Program-made: the position numbers and the translations under genes
Notes under the pieces: generated by a model
Database searches by the model: none
The model's input: only the letters and a program-made list of their open reading frames with translations
What the model was told of the DNA's origin: nothing
Shown here: piece after piece, positions 57,894-64,000 of the stretch
Position numbering within the stretch: position 1 is the stretch's first letter
Layout of the letters: the number at the start of each line of letters is the position of its first letter
Assembly (NCBI GenBank): GCA_033030425.1
Contig: JAUFSD010000001.1
Coordinates: 2,046,001 to 2,110,000 of the forward strand
DNA length: 64,000 nt
Direction of reading: 5' to 3'
Source of the DNA: Verpa conica
Taxonomy: Eukaryota; Ascomycota; Pezizomycetes; Pezizales; Morchellaceae

Positions 57894-60800
57894 TTAAGCA
57901 TCAATATACTTGCGTAAATCCAACCTACAGTCCTAATTATTAGTTGCTGAACATTAAAAATCACACGCAAGAAAAGAAACTCACGTAAGGCTCTTAGAGC
58001 TACACTCGACCTGATCCCTAAAAATACCCACCAGCGCCTCACTCTGCTGAAATAGACCAGTTTTCAAGCTGATAACGATGAACTGAAACCCAGGCCCTGC
58101 ATGATTTTTAATATAATTAGATATCTTCTGGACATTTGCGTTGTCCAATGCTGCATCGACCTCATCCAGAACGAAGAAAGGACTGGGTTGGTAAGAATGA
58201 ACAGCGAATAATAATGCTAGTGCGGCCATTGTTTTTTCTCCCCCAGAGAGATGCTCCATGTCGCGGAAACGCTTCATAGGAGGCATGGCGTGGTACTTGA
58301 TGCCGTCCAGATAGGGTTCATCGCTATCTTCCATGTCGAGATATGCGGTTCCACCCAAAGGAAAAGTAGTGCTCTTAGTAAGGTCTTTATAAACACCACC
58401 AATCTTCTCAGATATATGGGTAAAAGCCTTGTTAAATAGCTCGTACCTATATCCATCAATGTTAGTACTAGTTATACTTAAATCGTGCTATAAAAAAAGA
58501 AAAGGGGGGGATAGAAATACCTCTTATCCTTGACTGTCTGGAATCTGTCTTTCGCTTTCTTCGCCTCCTTTCTCGAATTCTCAAAATCCTTCTCTGTATC
58601 ATGAAGCCTATTTTCCACCCCCTCTAACCTTTCAATAGCCTTCATATTTGGTGCCATACGATCTAGCTCCCCGCCGAGAGTTTTGATCTTCTCTAGCAAC
58701 TGTTCTTCAACTTGCTCCTCGCCACTCTATTTACCCTGTCAGCGCATGTACACTAAGAGCTGAAGGCAAAATTCCGAGTGATATTTCATGTGGAAAACCT
58801 ACATTTTTCAGGTCATCATCCAAATCCTCGAAATCAATGTCTATCCCGTAATCTTGGACCTCGACCTTTTGAACTGCGCTGGCGCTTGGGTCTTCATCTT
58901 CATCCACGTCCATTGCATCCGGATCATTCTGCTGAAGGGTATCATCGATAGGTAGGTCGTCTAGAGAAACAGACTCGTCTGTCAATGGGATTTCAATCTC
59001 CTCTAGTTTACATCTCCTGAGCACTGCGTATCGCCCAGCAGCATTTCGCTCAATCTCTCCTTCCTAAAATCTTAATTAGTAACAATGATCCAGGGGGGTA
59101 CGAAACACTTACCAATCCAGCAATAGTCTTAGAAGTTTCGTCTAAATCTTTAGCTCTTTTACCGACCTCTCTCCTTAGCTCATTAACCTTCTCAGCCCGG
59201 GTTTCCAACGTCACCCTCTTTCCTTCTAGTTCTTCCTTCAGTACCTCCATCTCTGCCGAAAGCCCATCCATTTGCTCTTCAATCTGGGCCTTCTCATTTT
59301 CTAACTCGGAGACAAGGTCTTGATCTCTCTTTAAATTCTTCTCTAGATTCACTATGCGCTCCATCGTCTGCCGAAGCCTCTGTGTCTCGAATGTAAGTTG
59401 ATTCTCCAGTTTTGATATCTGTGTTCTGAACTCCAGTCTCTTTTGTGCTACCTCTTGTTGGAGGGAGCCTTGGCGTTTCTCGTAGGATCGGATGTCTTCG
59501 TAACTAAGGCGCCTACAGAAGTCCGCAAAGATCTCGTCCTCAGCTACTGAGACCACTGATTCGAGCTCACCGACTCTTGCTCGGAGCTCATCGAGAGATT
59601 TGGTTGCCTCATCGAGTTTTGGCTGGAGTTCTCGAAGCTGCCGCTGGGTATGTACCACCTCCCGTTTCTTGTTATCCAGACTCCTCTCAAGATAATTTAA
59701 TTCCTCGCGGCTGTAAGTCAGGCGTTGTTCAAGCCCTGTAAGTTCACCCTCGAGAGTCTCTTCCTGAGCACCACGACGATTTTTCGGAAGCGCATTTATT
59801 TGCGTGACCAGGTTATCCTTAAGCCGTCGCAAATTTTCAACCTCTTGATCCTCCCACCGCCGCCCACCAGGCCCTCCACTTCGACCACCAGTCATTAAGC
59901 CGCCCTTGTGAATAACTGTGCCATCTAGTGTGACTGCTTTGACCTCTAATCCCTTTTCATAACAGATGTACTTCGCAACCTCTAAGTCGTCACAGACAAC
60001 AGCGTTCCCACAAGCGTACTGCATAGCCCTTTCGACCACACCTTCGAACTCGATCGTATCAATTGCCATTCTCATGCCTCGGTGCATACCCTTCAAATTT
60101 GAATTTAATGGTTTAACCTGAATTGTATCGAGCGGAAGGAATGTCGCCTGCCCTGCTCTCTGATCGCGAAGATACTCAATACAGTCCTTTGCAGTCTTTT
60201 CGTTGTCGACAACCACCGCATCAAAATGTCTCCCAAGGACGGTACTGACAGCTTCGTGGTATTTCTTCATCTTTGGCTTACAGAGTTCGGATACCCTTCC
60301 TTTAACACCAGGGAAAATACGTTTGAGCGCTGAGATTGTTTCCTTCATCCTAACCTCTCTCTCCGATTGCCGTCTACCGTCGTCAGCTTCCAAGAGCTTA
60401 GTGAGGCAGTCTTGTAACTTTTCATCGAGCTCAGTGTGTTTTTGCGCATTACGGAGACGATGTGAGGTCATAGCGTTGTATTCCTTCTTCTTTGCATCGA
60501 TATCCTGTACGACTTGGTCCACGACAGACTTCGACTGATTTTTTCGCTCCTCCAAATCTACCACCTCGCCCTCGAGCTTTCCCAGTTGCCATTGGGCAGA
60601 TTCAACCTTGCTTTTCAAGCTGTTTACCGTTTCGACATCTGTCTTTTGCTGGCGGTTAAAGTTGTCGATCTTGATCTGTTCACCTGCAATCTTGGTATTG
60701 ACACGTTCACGAAGCTTATTGTACTCTGCCAGATCAGCTTCAGATAGTGCCATCCCAGTCTCCTCCGCAAGCTTCTTTTGTTCGTCCTCAAATTTGCTCT

Positions 60801-62230
60801 GTGCCCTTTGTACAATGCCCAACTCTTTCTTTAAGCTCTCAACCGTAGCAGACTGGCTATCTTCATCCCTCTTAATGTCTTTAATCCTGGCCTCGTATTT
60901 TTTAAGGTTTTTTCCCGCAATGCTGATCTTTTCATCGATTGGTACAAGCGAAGATTGTTTCTCTTCAACCTCCTTCTCTTTTCTCTTGATAGCCCGCTCC
61001 TGTTTACTCACACTTCTCGACGCCTGCGCCTGTTGTGTTTTTGCTTCATCCAGTCTGTTGGCGTACTTCTCATAGGTACGTCTATACTCCTTCAGTTCCT
61101 CTTGGTGTTTCTCGATCTCTTGTTTATTTGCCTCCATGGTCTGTTGAAAATGAAACAATTTCCAGAGTATGTGTGTAACAACTGCCTCATGCTTCTCATC
61201 CTGCTTGGCTTGATAATTCTCTGCTTCCTTCTTCTGTTCTTGGTACTGCTTAATTTCGGCGTTTATTCCACGCCGCCGGTTAAGATTGAAGTTGGATGTT
61301 TCAGCGGCCTTCTCTTGCTCAACTTTAAGTTTTTCGTATTCAACCTTGTATTCAAGCGAGCCACTGATTTGTTCGATTAGTCGGGTAAGGTCTTTAGGAG
61401 ACTGACTGGCGATTGCTTCGACGTCGCCCTATTGTCCAAGATTATAGATAAGCATCTCCCATATATAAAACATCTGTAACTTGTAGAGAGCCCCACCTGA
61501 AAGACCAGGAAATTTCTAGCCTTGATAAGAATATTCTCTTCTTCCAATGCCGCATTGTACTGCGCTGCCGTAACTTGCTTTCCATTAATCCTATATTCGC
61601 TCGCACCTTGGCTTGTGATAGACCGTTTCCACTGTTGTTCATCGCGGTTATCATCCTCATAAACAGCCATTACCCAAGCAGTCTTTGGGTCAGCCTGAGT
61701 TCCCTGGGTACCCTCTTCATCCTCTTCCTGTTGCTCCTCCACTCCTTCTCCAAATGGTCCTGTACCGTTGCCATTCTTTGCACCGATTGTTGAGGTGCGA
61801 AGGACACGACCACGGTATATAAGGTCCTTAAGGTGCGCAGAGCGGAGATGAGATGACTTAATTCCGAGAACGAACGAGATCGCGTCCATACTGCCCACCC
61901 ACAGTCCTCTATTAGCCCTCTTCTAGTTGCGTGAAAACAAATAGTCGAAGGGAGCGCAACCAATTAGATTTGCCTGAGCCATTGGGGCCGATGATAGATG
62001 TAAAATATGAGTCTCCGAAGTGAATGCTCTGATGACCCTTGTAGGACTTGAAGTCTGTTCACCCCACTGTTGTTAATTCCCGATCCACGGCAAAAAATTA
62101 AATTGAGCCATAAGCCTCAAGGAGAAGGAAACGAACTGAACAACTCCAACCTCACGAGCTTCCTGCCGTTTTTGAACACCGTTAGTAATTTGTTTCCCAA
62201 CCACTTCTTATGCGGTCAAACGTACCCCAT
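57894..62230 (-). CDS. SMC1: Cohesin subunit Smc1, 1264 aa, nine exons
   Basis: Exons 62230-62226, 62162-62137, 62054-61961, 61890-61497, 61428-59113, 59063-58803, 58726-58521, 58446-57985 and 57924-57894; all phases fit. Start M-G-KLVRLELF-NFKSYKGH is the Smc1 N-terminus. Walker A is GPNGSGKSN (33-41). SFVLGIKSSHLRSAHLKDLI is typical Smc1. Two coiled-coil arms flank a hinge (about 540-680) with TVLGRHFDAVVVDN and GLMTGGRSGG. The ABC signature is HLSGGEKTMAALAL and Walker B is FFVLDEVDAALD. The last exon, LDLRKYIDA, restores the conserved end. Smc1 pairs with Smc3 in the cohesin ring that holds sister chromatids. The initiation exon holds only five coding bases (ATGGG). Confidence 0.95.
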
Positions 62231-62712
62231 GATTTACCCTTCACCCCTTAGTCGCTTCCTAATTTCCTACTTTTTATGTATTTGCTCGTCTGGTAGGCAC
62301 GTTCGTGCTTTGGGACAATCCCTTCGGCGATAGGAACCTGATTTCTGTTTTTGCGGTGGAATGGTAGTTGACGCGTTCCGAGTGATTGATTTGGTTTCGA
62401 TCTGACGCGCCCGCATAGCGTTTCAATAGCGCTGGAAGGTTACCCGGCCTCACGTGCCTCTTTAAAAATCACGTGATCAATTGAAGTGTCAATGATGGAC
62501 TGAGCAATATGAATGAATTAATCATAAGTACATGTAGACTGAGCAATAATTTACTAGGCCCAACACCAAAAATATGTGATACTTATATGGTGGACCACAA
62601 TAATCAAGGCTCACCCTTCATCTTCAATTTATATACTTTAGAAGTTTGGTTTTATTTGATTACCTATTTGATTACCTCAACAATTAAAGCCCTTCTAATT
62701 TCTTTAGAAATT
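62231..62712. other. SMC1 promoter region and short insertion
   Basis: Upstream DNA of SMC1, then insertion copy D (62498-62548). Two CACGTG-like CACGTGA/TCACGTG elements lie at about 62452-62475. No gene. Confidence 0.4.
62498..62548 (-). repeat. Short tailed insertion, copy D, with 12-bp direct repeats
   Basis: A 27-base insert (62510-62536) lies between two perfect copies of GACTGAGCAATA (62498-62509 and 62537-62548). On the minus strand the insert is TACAT, the core GTACTTATGATTAATTCATT and CA. It is the shortest member of the set. Confidence 0.7.
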
Positions 62713-63338
62713 TCACAGATCCCTGGAATCCCTCATCTTAATACTCCAGCACTCCGAGAACTCATCCTTCTTGCTAATCGTATCCACATACCAAACACTT
62801 CCAGTTCCTCCAGCACCTCCGTAAACTATAGTAATGGTGTCCGCATTATCTCCCAAATTCACAGCCCTTGCTAGATCTTCCTCAAATATCTCCGTAATTA
62901 AGGAAGCCCACAACGTACTCTCGCGCGTGCAAGTGTATGTAGTACATACCTCCTTGATACGATCTGATTGTGATTTTACTCCATGATACCTAGTACAGTC
63001 CCTCTCCAAGTATCTACTCCGAATCAGAGTTTTCATAGAGATACTCATTAAGAAGGTTCAAAATTCTATTCCAAAAATTATCCTGCGACTCTACTCTATA
63101 AAAGATGGTGGTGATATAATAAGATAAATATATATAACACAAGCTACCTGACACACCTTATGAGGATACGTAACCATCGAACTATATTTAGCATACTCCA
63201 CGGCCTTCTGTGAGGTCCTCCAGCATACCGTGCAACTACTAAAAAAAATTCTATTTTTTCTATAGCTCTTACACAGCGCAAAAAAGTTACCCCGAGACAA
63301 AAAAACGCTAGAAGAATGGAATAATCTCGAGCCAACAA
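62713..63338 (-). CDS. Possible small secreted protein locus, exon structure unresolved
   Basis: At 63338 an ATG opens MLARDYSILLAFFCLGVTFL, then RCVRA, a good signal peptide. Shortly after, another frame reads CTVCWRTSQKAVEYAKYSSM up to a GTGTGT donor near 63160. Further on, 63048-62713 has a frame with RYLERDCTRYHGVKSQSDRI, then KEVCTTYTCTRES, and later VYGGAGGTGSVWYVDT before a stop. Cysteine spacing and the leader suggest one or two small secreted proteins, but I could not join the pieces in phase. It may be a decayed gene. No family recognised. Confidence 0.3.
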
Positions 63339-64000
63339 TCCTTACTAGTAATTCACCCTAGCTAGAACTACAGTATGAAAAAACGGGGCGAATTTACTAC
63401 CATAGTACTACAGAATTTAGTCGTAAATACCGAATTAAATCAGTGTTTGAAGCAGATTACTATGCCAATACCGTATTACTCCCACATCGATAGCGTATTG
63501 GCGGAAGCACCGTACTGATCATCCAACCCCTCTTTTTGGTACTATAATCATCTTCATCAATATACCCATTGCTTATGAAGACTATACTACATACCCCACG
63601 TAGTCTTGATTAAGTCTTCTTATCGTAGATATAGTATAGGCAAACTATACTACATCTAATACCTTTTCAGCTCAATTAAGTACCCTCCTCCGCAATTCTT
63701 CTTTTATACCGACACATGTCTCTACTTGCTAAGTATCCCAATATAACATCCTAGTCATTTTTCTTATTTATGTAAAGCGAGGTCGAGACTGAAGGGACTC
63801 TTGCTACATTTCATTCTTCTCTAATATAATATGATTCTAGCATTATGATCACCCAGATAAGATCTAGGTTCTCTAGAGAATTACTAAATTCCTCATATAA
63901 AATCGCATTAAGGCTCTCTTCATGTAACTGGTTAGTTAGCTAGCACCTGAAGAGTGTGGCGGTGGATATCAAAACAACCCAGGATTTATAAAAGTTCATC
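63339..64000. other. AT-rich right edge
   Basis: No gene seen. A perfect 12-bp direct repeat ACTATACTACAT occurs at 63581-63592 and 63644-63655. Confidence 0.4.

Noticed and set aside
1..64000. CRISPR array, prophage or bacterial operon structure
   Set aside because: None seen; the introns, spliced tRNAs and protein families are fungal.

Overview
The window is nuclear DNA of a filamentous ascomycete (Pezizomycotina). The genes carry short introns, mostly 50 to 95 bases, with CTAAC/CTAAT branch points and GT..AG ends. The proteins are typical of moulds: a NUC-1-type bHLH regulator, a Bre5/G3BP protein, a DUF5321 mitochondrial protein and a DUF7729 GPI-anchored protein. Intergenic DNA is long and AT-rich. 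An early-diverging lineage such as Pezizomycetes or Orbiliomycetes is possible, but that is a guess. No operons or biosynthetic cluster are seen; the genes are mainly housekeeping genes in mixed orientation.

Layout. 0-6 kb: a single-exon RNase H-fold protein of unknown role, a 3 kb gene-poor stretch and a 93-residue conserved small protein. 7-14 kb: Bre5/G3BP homologue and a divergent septin-like GTPase with a C-terminal hydrophobic segment. 14-18.5 kb: accessory AT-rich block with a MITE with 28-30 bp terminal inverted repeats (TA-flanked), a poly(A) retrocopy nested in it, and a second degraded TIR element. 18.5-34.6 kb: NUC-1/Pho4-like bHLH factor, Yip1, a PH-domain protein with PPxY motifs, a TPR-like protein, kinetochore Nnf1, an intron-containing tRNA-Arg(ACG), S-formylglutathione hydrolase, a DUF5321 protein and a myosin-regulatory-light-chain-like EF-hand protein. 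34.6-36.5 kb: a second tRNA-Arg(ACG) and a diverged intronless copy. 36.5-51.7 kb: a proline-rich unknown, an F-box protein, a DUF7729 surface protein, an OXNAD-type oxidoreductase, an ankyrin pseudogene, a Dcr2-type phosphatase and a hotdog thioesterase. 54-62.2 kb: Ccr4 deadenylase and cohesin Smc1, convergent. The last 1.7 kb is AT-rich with a possible small secreted protein.

Most exon structures below were rebuilt by hand from splice signals and protein continuity; phases were checked for every junction given. The most unusual observation is a set of four very short insertions (27-48 bp) sharing one core sequence with an ATTC-type tail, each flanked by its own 12-15 bp direct repeat. They look like extremely truncated retroposons. 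Other notable points are two GC-AG introns, three stop-free introns of length 3n that hide inside longer open frames, a 5-base initiation exon in SMC1 and a candidate 9-base micro-exon in the thioesterase gene.
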